64,000 nt of DNA, taken from NCBI GenBank assembly GCA_947247005.1, contig OX365957.1, positions 9,892,817 through 9,956,816 on the forward strand, written 5' to 3'. A program made the position numbers and the translations under genes. Origin of the DNA: Spisula solida (lineage: Eukaryota; Mollusca; Bivalvia; Venerida; Mactridae). This document shows, one piece after another, positions 21,621 through 33,384 of the stretch (position 1 is the stretch's first letter; each line of letters opens with the position of its first letter). Under the pieces are notes generated by a model. That model was not told the origin of the DNA. It saw only the letters and a program-made list of their open reading frames with translations, and did no database searches.

Positions 21621-22770
21621 ATGCTCCCCCAAGGGTGAGCATATAGTCGCCGCTTTGTCCGTCCGTCACACTTTTGTCCGGGCCATAACTTGAAGAGTAT
21701 TAGAGATATCAATTTGAAACTTCATCGGTGACTAGATCGCATTGAGGGGAAGTGCAGTGCACAAGAACCATAACTCTTGATTGCATATTTTTTAGTTACT
21801 CCCCTTTCTATTTGTTCATACTTAATTCTTGTCCGGGCCATAACTCATACAGTATTAGAGATATCAATTTGAAAATTCATAGGTAAATAGACCTCATTGG
21901 TGGGAAGTGCAGTGTGAAAGAACCATAACCCTACATTATATATTTTTTGAGTTATTTCCCTTTGTAATTTTTCATACTTAAATCTTGTCTGGGCCATAAC
22001 TTGAACAGTATTAGAGATATCAATTTGAAACTTCATCGGTGACTAGATCGCATTGAGGGGAAGTGCAGTGCACAAGAACCATAACTCTTGATTGCATATT
22101 TTTTAGTTACTCCCCTTTCTATTTGTTCATACTTAATTCTTGTCCGGGCCATAACTCATACAGTATTAGAGATATCAATTTGAAAATTCATAGGTAAATA
22201 GACCTCATTGGTGGGAAGTGCAGTGTGAAAGAACCATAACCCTACATTATATATTTTTTGAGTTATTTCCCTTTGTAATTTTTCATACTTAATTCTTGTC
22301 TGGGCCATAACTCATACAGTATTAGAGATATCAATTTGAAACTTCATAAGTGAATAGATCTCATTGAGAGGAAGTGCGGTGCACAAGAAACATAACTCTT
22401 TATTGTAAATTTTTGGAGTTATGGTCTTTGTACTTTTATACTTACTTCTTGTCCAGGTCATAACTCCTTCATTATGGGAGGTATTGATTGGAAACTTTAT
22501 AGGTGAATAAATCTCATTGAGGAGAAGTGCAGTGCCACAAAAACATAACTGTACCTTTATTGTTATAATTATCTCCCCTTTTCATACAAATTAATGCTTG
22601 GCAGGTCCCTAACTTGAACAGTATTGATGGAATTTGATTGAAACTTCACATAATGATAGAGACCTTCAAGAGGAAGTGCGGTGTCAAAGAACCATAATTC
22701 AACATTATTTTCTTTTTTTACCTGTATCTGTATTATGTTATTTCCAATTTTGGGAAGCATAATTCTGTTT
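21621..22770. mobile_element. hairpin-ended tandem-core element (Helentron-like), 'ATGCTCCCC' type
   Basis: It begins with the hairpin ATGCTCCCCCAAGGGTGAGC, then CGCCGCTTTGTCCGTCCGTC, then about seven ~155-bp units each opening with CTTGTCCGGGCCATAAC. The right end carries GGGAAGCAT, the inverse of the left ATGCTCCCC. Two neighbouring units have been duplicated together: ~311 bp at 21673-21983 recurs almost unchanged at 21984-22291. There is no ORF. The layout of hairpin, short inverted subterminal repeat and tandem core is that described for bivalve pearl/Helentron-type non-autonomous elements. Confidence 0.6.
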
Positions 22771-23954
22771 TACCGATTCCTTGTATTCTACTTTTACTTT
22801 AATCCAATAAATATGTGGAAACTATCAAGTACTTTAAATTTATTTTGAATTATGTTAATAATCTGGTGACATTGCAACACTGCACATCTACATTTTAATT
22901 GGTCAAAGGAATGATGACTAGTTTCCAATGCCAGTAAGCTATTTAGAATGGTCAGATAATAATGTTTCAGTGATTTATAATGTGCTTGTAATTGTATATA
23001 TGGGAGGGTTGCATGCTACATGTACTTATGTTTTTTTACTTCATATCGTGCAGCACGTGTATATTAGAACGTTTTGTGCGTCCATATAGAAATGCATTTG
23101 TAAACGAAATTGCTGTTAAACAATAAGTAGAAATTAAAAGATCTAGATCTATTATACACATTACTTATACTCAGCGTCAATGAAAAGTTAGGTACCATCC
23201 TATCAATTGACTCTTATATTTAAAATTCACGTTACACTGTGTTAAAAGCCGAACACTACTATGTTTTTTTACCTAACTGAGTAGTCACAGCTATCCTATT
23301 TAACAATATTCAAATGCACACACTAGAAAACTTTTGTACCGATAGGTCATATTGTATACAAAATACTGAGATATATATAAGTGGTAACTTTTCAGTGACT
23401 CCCAGTATATAATGTCAAATACCTGTGTATATTGGAATATTTCCCGCTCAATTTGATTCTATCTGAATGAAACGTTAGAGATTTCAGTTGTTTAGAATAA
23501 TTTATAACAGGGTTATAGTTTATGCTTGATATAACAGTATTCATGCCATGTAAACCACAATTTTGCGGCTACTTTGATGCATTGCATCAAAAATTTGTCT
23601 TGTGCCTACTGGCGTCTATTAATCGAAATGATACTGTCTGCCTTAAACTCTCAGTGGTCTGATCACAAAATCCCTAATTTAGCATTTTTATATATATGTA
23701 TGAATAATGAACCTAACTTTGGTACCAAAAATGTTCAGGAGAATGTCTTCTCTCAGAAAATGTTGTATGACATACTGTCATTCTTGGTCATTTTCCAAGA
23801 TGGCCGCCATATATTGCCAATTCATACACAATTTTATTTCCCAGTGATGAAGTTATGACTGAATGTAGGTAATATATTCATAGTATTCATTTAATACTAC
23901 ATGTATGTAAAATCAAAGCACTGGGAGTGCTGCTGGGAGGCGACCTGATCTACT
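22771..23954. other. non-coding, one shared palindrome
   Basis: The only recognisable item is the perfect palindrome TTTGATGCATTGCATCAAA at about 23568, which recurs near 54513 followed by similar sequence (TTGTCTTG / TTAGTCTTG). It probably marks a repeat-family end. The frame 23574-23858 starts inside it and is not supported as a gene. Confidence 0.45.
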
Positions 23955-24762
23955 AAAGCTTAAACCGACTTTACACGTTTAATGTTCGTTTTCTTACTGC
24001 CGATCTTGTCTTGAATGTCCAAATAGGCATACGTGACTATATAGGCATGTTGGGTATCTAAATATTAAATTGTAAAAAGGGTGCATATTAATTTATATGT
24101 AATACGTGTACTGAATGCGTATATCAAAAGTGGCTTTAACATAATACTACGCGCCTAGTTATCAGATTCTACAGTACCGTCTTGTAATCACGTGATGTTG
24201 GGTACTTAAATAATTGTAAAAAGGGGCATATTAATTTATATGTAATACGTGTATTGAATGCGTATATCAAAAGTGGCTTTAAAATAATACTACGTGCCTA
24301 TTTATCAGAGTCTACAGTACCGTCTTGTACTCACTTCCCTCACAGCGTGAGACATCTATAGAAAGCGGCTAGTATAGCCACAACATATGAGTGCATAACA
24401 TTACTATGCAGACGTTATACGATTCATTGATAAAACCACGTGACCCTGGTCTGAAGTTTCTAAAAATAGCTATACAGCCGGGACATTTGATGAACACGTC
24501 ATTTTCATATTACGAAACAAGTCCGATATCGCCCCGGCGGAGTGATTATCTGCAAAAATATCGATTTAACGAACAGTTTCACAAAATTGTTGATCTTAGA
24601 ATGAACAAATGTTTCTGATTGAATTAAATCAGTTTAAAAATTTGGAGAAACATATGTAGCAGTATTGGGAATGTTGACAGTGTCTGTAACTACTTGCACG
24701 CGGATTCACATAGCACCCTAAAGACGGTTCATGTTGCATTTAGAAATGGGCAATGGTAGTAA

Positions 24763-25130
24763 TGAGAGGCTTACGCCTCCCAAAAACCATCACAATTGTC
24801 GCATGACGACGGTTTAACGATGCAAACTTGGGGACTATCGTACGTCCGTCGCACGTCCATCGTGCGAAATTCCTGCATCGTACGTCCATCGTGCGATGGG
24901 AAATATCATCGTGGACTCTCGTCGTAGAGTTTTGGCTATCGTACGCTTGACGCACGATGCCCTTCGATTTACGCACGATGGATGCACGATTTGAGTGTGA
25001 TTATAAGCACTTAAAATCATACCAATGAATTTCGTACGACAGTCGTGCGATGATCGTACGACATACGAATGAATACCCATCATCGAGTGACGGTCGCACG
25101 ACACTTGTACGACGTTCGCACGGCTCATAT
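24763..25130. repeat. CpG-rich array of CGTACGAC / TCGTGCGA words
   Basis: CGTACG, TCGTGCG and CGCACGA words recur about every 15-30 bp in both orientations, far richer in CpG than the surroundings. It starts with a small hairpin GAGGCTTACGCCTC. The copy-1 block lacks it, so it is an insertion. Confidence 0.6.
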
Positions 25131-25439
25131 AAACATGTATGTTCTATATCAACCTCCATATAATACAGCGTAATTCCCAGATAGTATTGTATTCCAAGAG
25201 AACAATGTGTTACAAGCTTTGATAATATTTACATGCAACTGGCTACAAAGCAATGATTTTACTGGGGGAACCCCAGTATTTGTATTTCATACAATCCTGA
25301 AATCCCTACGATTTTAACGATGTAATTTCTCCACGACCAATTCATCCGAGCAATAAAGAAGTGCCTGCAAATCTCAACCAATATCGTTATTTACGACCAT
25401 TTATGAGAACATTTGTTTTCAACAATTTAATATATTTTT

Positions 25440-25982
25440 AGCTCACCTGTCACAAAGTGACAGAGTGAGCTTTTGTGATCACTCTTCGTCCGTCGTCCGT
25501 CCGTCCGTCCGTCGTCCGTCCGTCCACAATTTACTTGTGTAGACACCAGTGGTCACAGTTTTAGCCTAATCATTATGAAACTTGGTCACAATGATCATCT
25601 CAACAAAATCTAGGTCAAGTTTGATATTGGGTCATCCGGGGTCAAAAACTAGGTCACAAGGTCAAATCATAGAAAAACCTTGTGTAGTCACTAGAGGTCA
25701 CAATTTTGGCCTAATCTTTATGAAAGTTGGTCACAATGATCATCTCAACAAAATCTAGGTCAAGTTCGAGTTTGGGTCATCTAGGGTCAAAAACTAGGTC
25801 ATTAGGTCAAATCATAGACAAAACTTGGCTTAAACTTCAATATCTCATTGGGTCAAAATCTGATGTAAATTATAAAGCATAAGACAATATGAAAACCTTG
25901 TACATGCAATAGAGGCTACCATTAGGGGTGCATGAACTACTAGGACAGGTGAGCGACCTATGGCCTTTTGGGCCCTCTTGTT
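25440..25982. mobile_element. Helentron-like element, 'AGCTCACCTGTC' type, copy 1
   Basis: It starts AGCTCACCTGTC with a hairpin (CTGTCACAAAGTGACAG) and (GTCC)n. It has two ~150-bp core units with CTAGGTCAAGTT and GGGTCAAAAACTAGGTCA, then GACAGGTGAGC (inverse of the start), a terminal hairpin GGCCTTTTGGGCC and CTCTTGTT. Comparison with the empty paralogous site near 7020 (TTCTTTT|ATTTCATTG) shows insertion with no target duplication, as expected of Helitron-class elements. There is no ORF. Confidence 0.7.
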
Positions 25983-27245
25983 ATTTGTTCGTATTGTGTG
26001 AACTTTTTGAAAGCTTATTTGGATGAGAAAATGTATTTGTGCGAATAAATTCCTACGCGCTGTAAAATTACTAATGATTTTTGAGGGGCGATAAAAATGT
26101 CACTGTTAAAAGTAACCCGTTGAGCAGACGAACTTTTCACAATTCATGGTTTTAAAAATTCATATTACTCCTAATCTAACGTGTGCTTGTTCTTTGCTAT
26201 TAACAATATTTTGCATTTGTTGATAGTATTAATCCACGTTTCGTCCTTTAACTTACCAGAGATCTTCAGCTAAATAGTTTGGATCTACCGTTAGAACAAC
26301 ATATTTCCCAGCGCTGTTACATAAATTTTCCCGCCGAAAGTCGACCATATGAGTTATTTATGTTTCGTCCCCATCTTATTCGTTCGCGCTATTCGTACAA
26401 TATCCAGTTCGTACCCAGGTATAATTATGGAATAAGTTTTTAGTTTCTAGTTTTTTTTCTATTTTCTTGCGCCCGTGTTAATAGAATTGATCGAGGTTTG
26501 GTCCATTGAATTGCCATAGATCATCAGCTAACTTATATAGTTTGCGTCTGTCGTTAGGCCAACCCTTGTCCGTGCGCTGCTGTGTATACAATTTCCCGTC
26601 GAAAATCCAGACCATATCGTCTTTTGTGTTTCGACCCCTCTCTTATTCGTTCTCGCGAATCGTATCCTATCCGGATGGTTTATAATTTACATAATTATGC
26701 AGCTGAAGAGTTATGAATTATGACTTTGTGTAGTTTTTAGACGCTAGCTTATATTTTCTTGCGCCCATTGATGCCCTATCCCATTTCTTGCATTCTTTTG
26801 GTTTACTACCATCAAAATAATTTGCACGGAAACGTTTAATCAAATGTTTTTATTGTATTTATTACGCGAGTCTGACCTGCAAAAATATATATCAGGACTG
26901 GTACGTCTGATGTCCGCAGGTACATTCGATGTTTTATAATTCATTTAACGAGCATCTTATGAAGCAATATCAGTGAGAAACGAACAACATGATGAAACAC
27001 GTTGGAATCGAACACACATTGTTAGATATTACTAAGAACTACAGCAGGTGTATTGCCTTCATGAGTTCTAGTATTGTGATGGGTCCGTTGAGGTGTGATT
27101 TGAATGATTCAGCTGCTATCGTGTCTCAGAAACCTTGTCACAATGTTAACATTTGTTTTGAAATTCAGTACCATTAAATGTGAAGCCCTATAATACCCAG
27201 AATTGCGATTTCCCCCAGTAACAGTACTTCAGTATTTAGGTTATT

Positions 27246-27520
27246 CTTACCTGTATGAAAAAGATTTTCCATCAGCCAACATGATTGTGTGATACATATC
27301 GTCGTCGGGGTGGCAGGAAAACGCTAGTGATATAAAATTATAAATACAAGACTTATTCTATAAATAATGACAAGGTCTAGCTAGGAGACGGGTTGCACAG
27401 ATATGTCCTGTAAATATTATTTTAATTTTACCATCGTCTTTTGTTAGCTATTTACGTTTCAATTTAACATATTCACAAGTTGGCGCGCTATGCCGTGCGA
27501 CGACGATGACGTCGCGTTAA
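27246..27520. other. no recognisable feature
   Basis: Spacer between the repeat block and the TTAA-flanked element. Nothing identifiable. Confidence 0.4.
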
Positions 27521-28405
27521 GGAGGTCCGAGCTGCCTTGTGCGCATGCGCAAAATTTCAAAATCGTATTAGATAAGAACAAACATGAATTTTAGTTTCAA
27601 TGATCGCATATGAATGTTGATTAAAGATAATAAACATAATATTATTGCACTAATTAGATATTTTAAACTTTTTATTTTTTTGCATGTATGAAAAGTGGGT
27701 GGGGAACGGCAAAATTGTAAATAATATGGGTTCACAATAAGTCCCTACAATTGTTCAAATGCATATTCTTATATATAATATGTTGTGCATGGTTTAGTTA
27801 TAAGAGGTAGCCACACTTTGAAATATTTTTAATAAAAAATTATTTCATTACAATATGCAAATTAGGTTAATTTTATGCAAATTTATTCATAATTATGCAC
27901 AGCTCCCAAAAAAGGCTGGTGACCTCTATTTTTTATTTGACTAAACTGGTGTTCCAATTGATACTAAACTTAGGGCCAAATCTAGATCATTTTCGGTCGT
28001 TAGGTATTTTTTGACGTTCATTTGAAATTGTTTGAAAATCACACTTTTTTGCAAGTGGGTGGGGTAACTATTTATCATGTGCAAATACTGAATTTGTTCT
28101 CCAGGCTGCCGGAATTGTGACTAATGTCAATAGGAATGACCATTGATCACACAAAATATCATGCATTGCTTAAAAGTGGTTTCATATAGTAATACTCTTA
28201 AAAAGAACATAATGGTACCATAAATGCAGGAAATAGATAAAATGAACAAAATACAATGGTAGGTCATTAGAAAGCCATGTATGTCGAAATCGAGCCTGGT
28301 GACATATCATTTATATGATTTCAATGTTGTTCTAGAATACTGTTCTGTCATTTTAAGATGTTTCAAGGAAAATTCGATCGTTAGATCAAAGGTGCGCGTA
28401 CCTCC
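27521..28405. mobile_element. TTAA-flanked inverted-repeat element
   Basis: Ends GGAGGTCCGAGC and the inverse of GCGCGTACCTCC are each bordered by TTAA (27517-27520, 28406-28409), the target of piggyBac- and Kolobok-type transposons. Inverse similarity (GACGTC, CGACGAC) continues outside the TTAA, so the true ends may lie further out. An internal segment with GTGGGTGGGG occurs twice. No ORF. Confidence 0.5.
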
Positions 28406-28409
28406 TTAA

Positions 28410-29269
28410 CTGATGTGACGTCATTTCCGACGACGCCACTATATTGTTTTTCACGTTTGACTAAATATTATATGAATTTTATCAATAATTTTTATGATTT
28501 GAATCAAGCTTATAAATAGGCCGAAACGTTATTAAAAGAGTGGAACTGTATTTATATTTCATAATGGGAGAAAATAAATGAAACAAGATTGGTTCTCAAA
28601 TCTTGAGCAACAACTTGCCTCTACCGGAAGTGGGACGTGAAATTCAGTCTACCGAATCATTCTTCTGCCTTCGGGTCTGTCAAAAAAAATAGGCCATCGC
28701 CAATGCAAAACTACAACAACAACAATCACGTGTTCTCGCATGTAATCGTTAATGGGTATTATTTTATTATTGTTTTAAATTAAAAGTTTTCTTTAGTAAG
28801 TTTTAAGCGCAACTCAACATGACCCCAATTAGAATACTGCAAAGGGAGGTTACTACCCCGATGAGTTTGCTCTTTGCGTTTCAAAGATATATTTGCGCTA
28901 TTTGTGGTAGTTTTACAGTAAGCTTGTGTGGAAACCAGTAAGATTCGCGGCGGGTGCTCGATCGAGAGAACGAACCTCAGACAAGGGCGGCTCCCTGACA
29001 CCAGTTAGAGGGCCTAACTACTTTTGAAAGGCCTGTTTTCATTGGCTATTTTTTAACCAATCGCGCTGTCAGTTACAATTGCCGCGCAATCTGACTGTTA
29101 CCTAGCTTAGTATTGGTATTGGTGACAGAGTCAGGAAGAAACTATATTTGGAAGTTTTAAATATATGGACAATATCTGGTCTTGTGTATATATAAATCAT
29201 TGATTATGTCAGTTTTAGACTAGGATTCGCCTGTGTATAATCTTTCTTCGAAGAAATTGAGGCAACTGT
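28410..29269. other. no gene seen
   Basis: Unremarkable AT-rich DNA. A 73-codon minus frame (28780-29001) has no recognisable domain. Confidence 0.4.
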
Positions 29270-29700
29270 GAGAAATTGTGCAGAGAAAAAAGTAACAAAC
29301 TAGTACCCGGGCTTTACCACATTTCTTACGATAAAGACCTACTCAGTTGAACTTACCAACATTGTTTTACAGAAGAAACAGATTTGACCTAATCCAGCTC
29401 TATTTTGTTCGTGGATACGAGAAAGTGGACACGGACAAAATATTCAGTTACAACGACAATGATACGAAGGGACAACTTTTCCAAATAACAAAGGATAGGT
29501 GTAACAAATTCATTCGCTTGGCCCATATTTTCCTACCGTTGTACAGTATATAGACAATAGGAATAAAGTACCCGAAGATATTGTCATAAGTGAGTCTGTG
29601 ATTTCTTTCAAAAGTACACTTGATAACGGTTATGGCACAATGCCAGGTTTAAGTTTGATGATATGTACCCACCTAACCAACAGTGACACCGGGAGTATCG
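29270..29700 (+). pseudogene. LINE ORF2 C-terminal relic
   Basis: In shifted frames the sequence reads SNKLVPGLYHISYDKDLLS, LNLPTLFYRRNRFDLIQLYF, GYEKVDTDKIFSYNDNDTKG, KDRCNKFIR and then NKVPEDIVISESVISFKSTL. This is the conserved C-terminal order of many LINEs: LVP, L-YRR-R-DLIQ, G-x-x-x-VD, then SFK. It is a distinct family from the LINEs at 3433 and 13153. Frameshifts near 29346 and 29550 show that it is dead. Confidence 0.75.
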
Positions 29701-31162
29701 TGCATTAGTGAGCTACAAGAGGGAGCCAGGACGAGTTAGGACACTAACTCTGATCAATTCCAATATCGTCAGTAAGAATCAGTAAGATGTGTTAGGAGTT
29801 TTAGGTGGTTATATAGTAAAATCCTATCGTAATATCGAGCCAGCACACTGTACGTGTATACAACTGTGTATTGATATACCCCTCGTTAATGATGTGGGAA
29901 TAAAAAGTGATTTAAAACATTGACTATTTACTTACTGCATGTTCTTGGTGTTTGTATGCGTATAATGTTACAATATGCAATGCTATCAGGATACGTGTGT
30001 ACATGCACGTATTGTTACTACAATACATACCATTTTATCATGCGTTTGTACGCAATGCTAAGTACTGCATGTATAGTAGTATAGTCCAGAGATTTTGACA
30101 CGACTCTCGACCTTCAATTAGCATAATTTAACATCTGATATCTTGTCTATATGTATAACCCCGGTCGTATGTTTTCATAAGCGGGAAGTATCACGAAGAC
30201 GCTCGATGTGTAATACCAACACAAATCTAAAGGGCCGATATTGCACGATTTGCTCGCGGGAATTTATATATTCGACGCAAGAACCTTGTACTATATTCAT
30301 GCACAAAGGTCAGGATCACGTCAAATTCTCTGGGCTATATATTAGGATACGTCTTCTACATATATTAAGATGCGTGTACACATTGCCCGTTTGTTAAAAT
30401 ATGCGAGGGGTGATTGATATTTAACGAGAAAATGCTTTTGAATAAAGTTATTACACGTTATTTTCTAAATAACTAGTTTATGTGATGGTTAATATGTGTG
30501 CACTCATATTTTATATAATGACATTTTATAATCGACACTGTTACTATTTCATTAAATTCATTTAAAGTTCGCAAACTAAAACGGTCGTCATTAAAGATGT
30601 TGCTATAGACAATTGGCCGTCGTTAGTCAACATACCGGTCACCGGTATGTCTTATCCGTGATATCTTCGTAATACACTGTTCTGGAAACATGTCCACTCG
30701 TATAATTTGGTGCGAGATATACTTTAGCATACGGTAGCATGAATAGTTTAATTACAGATTGAAGTAGATGTATCTTATCAGTCCGATCTAGCATAAAATA
30801 GCAGCGTGTATATGCGTTTATTCAGTCCATGCGTGTATTGGAAGAAATCTTACTATTTTACTGGTATATATGTCACGCAAAACTAAGATCTATTTCCTAA
30901 ATAAACTGTTTAGAACATTTTTGCCGACCTATGAAATTCGTACACGGGCACCGTCATTTGCGACAATGCCCCAGAGAAGAAGAAGAAAGATTTATGCACT
31001 GTTTATCGCAACTTATGATATTACAGTTATAAGCATTTTCTCGTTATTTATCGAGCATCCCTCGTATATATTCGGTTTTGTTACTACATATTAATTTTAT
31101 GCCGGTGGCCTTATAACACAATGAACTTGAGTTGAATTAATATACATTGTAAGTTTATTATA
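29701..31162. other. no gene seen
   Basis: AT-rich. A short palindrome ACATACCGGTCACCGGTATG sits at about 30632. Frames 30143-30397 and 30870-31094 show no domain and no splice context I trust. Confidence 0.4.
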
Positions 31163-32054
31163 CACTCATTAAAAGTTATAAGTACACCAACTTGTTACGT
31201 ATGTATCTTTTTTATTATACATGACAGCTTGTTAATTTTTTGCATGTGTTGATGTGAGTAGTATAACCACATTATCCGATAATTGGATATTTGTATTTGG
31301 CTTGGTGTAAGCAGTGAAGCGTGAATTATCAAAATTCAGAAAAATGCACGTGCACAACACTGTGTATTGTACAATGTCTTGAAATGTTGATTACACATTG
31401 TCCAGCAATACCAAAACCCCAAAAACATAAAATCTTAAGAATTCTGATTACAGAAAAAACAAGAGATGTTTGTAAAATATGCATGTCTCATCACAACCGA
31501 ATAGCCATGTATACTAAAGGCCATCCCGACCTTGACCTTTGACCTATTGACCTACACATTTGTAGAAGCCTTCTCCTTATAACCAGCAACCGGTCTGTGA
31601 AGTTTACTATCTTAGAATCCATGGTTCCTACATTGTGAATCAGAAACCGTTGTGTATTAGAAGGTCATGGTAATTTTGACTTTTGAACCATAGCGACCTC
31701 AAAATCAATAGGGGTCATATAATGATGATGAACAACCTCCACTTAAAGTTTGTGGGTTCTAGGTCCATTCGTTTTGGAGTTATTGATCGGAAAACATTTA
31801 GTCTACCAAACCGACTGATCGACATGCATGTGTTAAGTAATAATTAAACACCACATCTTCGATACGGAGACATAAAATACTTCACTACTTACAATTCCTA
31901 ACACGTTTAAACATAATAACTTGAAAATAAACATAAAATCATACATGTTGTAGATCTAAATTGCGTAATATTTCAAGCTAGAAGCAAAATGATATACACT
32001 ATTTGCATGTATCGCTATTTACTGTGTTGGTATACTTATAACTTTTAATGAGTG
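31163..32054. mobile_element. TA-flanked element, 'ACTTATAAGTACAC' family copy 2
   Basis: Ends CACTCATTAAAAGTTATAAG (from 31163) and its inverse ending at 32054 are flanked by TA (31161-31162, 32055-32056). The element is 892 bp. Its right end lies only about 20 bp past the splice donor of the PAN-like exon, so it sits at the very start of that gene's intron. Confidence 0.75.
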
Positions 32055-32075
32055 TATTGTTTAAAGTGAACTCAC

Positions 32076-32333
32076 GGTCATGAACTTTGTTGAAATGTGT
32101 AGCACTTGCGGTGGTAATGCAACTAGGCGTGTAATAAGGAGGTCCAGTCGCCATGATATAACAGTTGGTGCCCGAGGTTGGAACGTATGTGAATGCTGTA
32201 CAATTGATCTCCTTGCTACAAAGTACACCACAATATGATACACTATGTGCATGTGTGATGCTGATTGCTTCACGTGGGCATACCAAATACGAAGCCTCTG
32301 TGTTCTGTTTCCACTGGAAACTTGATATCAAAC
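32076..32333 (-). CDS. PAN/apple-like domain exon
   Basis: An 86-residue exon with CPREAISITHAHSVSYCGVL then CSKEINCTAFTYVP, SGTNCYIM and PSC. This is the Cys spacing and CxAFxY core typical of PAN/apple domains, which bind protein or carbohydrate ligands in secreted or surface proteins. Boundaries are set by an acceptor (CTATTTTAG|G, 32334 side) and a donor (GACC|GTGAGT, 32075 side) on the minus strand. Upstream and downstream exons are not identified. Being on the same strand as the lectin exon at 51-292 it could belong to one large mosaic gene, but 32 kb and several elements separate them and nothing in the sequence proves it. Confidence 0.6.
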
Positions 32334-32980
32334 CTAAAATAGTTCAAATAGCTACTTGTATTTTGAGTCTTGTTTGTTGATTCGCGTTTCACGGCGTTTC
32401 TCAATAATATTTCAGTTGTATGCGGCGATCCATTCCCCTAACCAGTTTCCGGGACTCGCACGTGACGTGTGACCCTTAAATAATATAGTTTCAACTGCTA
32501 CAAAATCAGACTCTTTGTAATCTTGCAACTTGGTTTTGGCCATGCACAAGAAAATGATGATACATGTACTATTTATAATGGGAACAAAGCCATCAAATGA
32601 AACGTTTCAACAAAACTATTGATTAAATTAGTATAAAACTATAAACATGTTAAATAAAATCCAAAACACATAGGCTAGTAGCAGCGGCTAAAATACTCCC
32701 ATTTTGAGCTTTTTAAATCATATTCTTTAAGAAAATTTGTAGCATAATGTATCTATGCAACTCCGTATATGACTTATTATTTATGGCCGAAGTCAATATC
32801 GTGGTTCTAAGGACATGAATTGTCTGTCTGAATCAACACATATTGTTCGGGTGACAAACAGACGCTAACCAAGTGGACTGGTAAATGTGCTTCGTATACA
32901 AGTACATCCAAATCTTATCAATTTACATACTAGTATAGAAACTGGACGAAGACGACAGGCGGTAATATTCAACTAGTTGG
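32334..32980. other. no gene seen
   Basis: Presumed intron or upstream DNA of the PAN-like exon. Nothing recognisable. Confidence 0.4.
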
Positions 32981-32986
32981 TGTTTG

Positions 32987-33020
32987 TATAAAAGACTCCC
33001 GTCTCGTCAATCAGAGCAGT
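32987..33020 (+). promoter_or_regulatory. TATA-box core promoter
   Basis: TATAAAAG at 32987-32994 is followed 17-26 bp later by TCAATCAGAGCAGTTT, a plausible initiator at normal spacing, and then a short leader with ATGs at 33044 and 33058. The arrangement resembles invertebrate genes for small inducible products. Confidence 0.45.
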
Positions 33021-33057
33021 TTGCATTCAAACATTCACTTAACATGTATCTTCCATC

Positions 33058-33283
33058 ATGACATTTCTCTACGACTTTCACTACAAATTCAGTATATCAT
33101 TTACATTAAATAGAGATGATACCAGTAAGACAGTAACGGCATGCTTAACAGAATATCATTTCTGAAATTGAAATCTACAACCATGTATATGTTGTGGAGG
33201 AGTATTACACAGGTGTTTCTGAAAATGTCGACGAATTTAGAATTGTCGATGAAAATTTAGACTTCCCCACAAGATTAACGTAA
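33058..33283 (+). pseudogene. small ORF behind the TATA promoter, frame-broken
   Basis: From the ATG at 33058 the frame reads MTFLYDFHYKFSISFTLNRD and stops after 35 codons at 33165. In the +1 frame an acidic stretch follows (SEIEIYNHVYVVEEYYTGVS, then ENVDEFRIVDENLDFPTRLT) ending in TAA at 33281-33283. One frameshift near 33150 would join them into a protein of about 72 residues. A splice explanation would need an implausibly short intron. There is no recognisable family. It may be a pseudogene, a sequencing error in a real small gene, or chance. Confidence 0.3.
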
Positions 33284-33384
33284 TAATTCAAGATCACACC
33301 TTTCCTGTCGATATTCACTGTTTTAATCTCAATAATAGTAAGACCTGCACTCCGGTGCCGATTTATCATAGGTGCTGTAATGTA

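Larger units (their letters stand above)
23955..27245. repeat. dispersed repeat block, copy 2 (no LINE)
   Basis: Homologous to 3371-7870 but without the LINE. It contains a ~138-bp tandem duplication (24043-24180 and 24199-24334), a CGTACGAC-rich insertion (24763-25130), a hairpin ACTGGGGGAACCCCAGT (25258-25274), a Helentron-like insertion (25440-25982) and a second internal duplication (26216-26480 versus 26480-26800). It ends at TTTCCCCCAGTAACAGTACT, which inversely matches the hairpin at 25258, suggesting that 25258-27245 is itself a hairpin-ended element. Confidence 0.65.

Noticed and set aside
24391..24618. 75-codon frame that looks protein-like
   Set aside because: It sits in repeat-block DNA with no counterpart frame in copy 1, no domain and no splice signals.
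3371..27245. Simple recent segmental duplication of 3.4-7.9 kb and 24-27.2 kb
   Set aside because: Divergence is high, each copy has different insertions, and the ends resemble hairpin-type element ends. A dispersed repeat is more likely.
32061..32380. Two other frames overlapping the PAN-like exon
   Set aside because: They lack the Cys pattern and do not fit the splice sites. They are shadows of the called exon.
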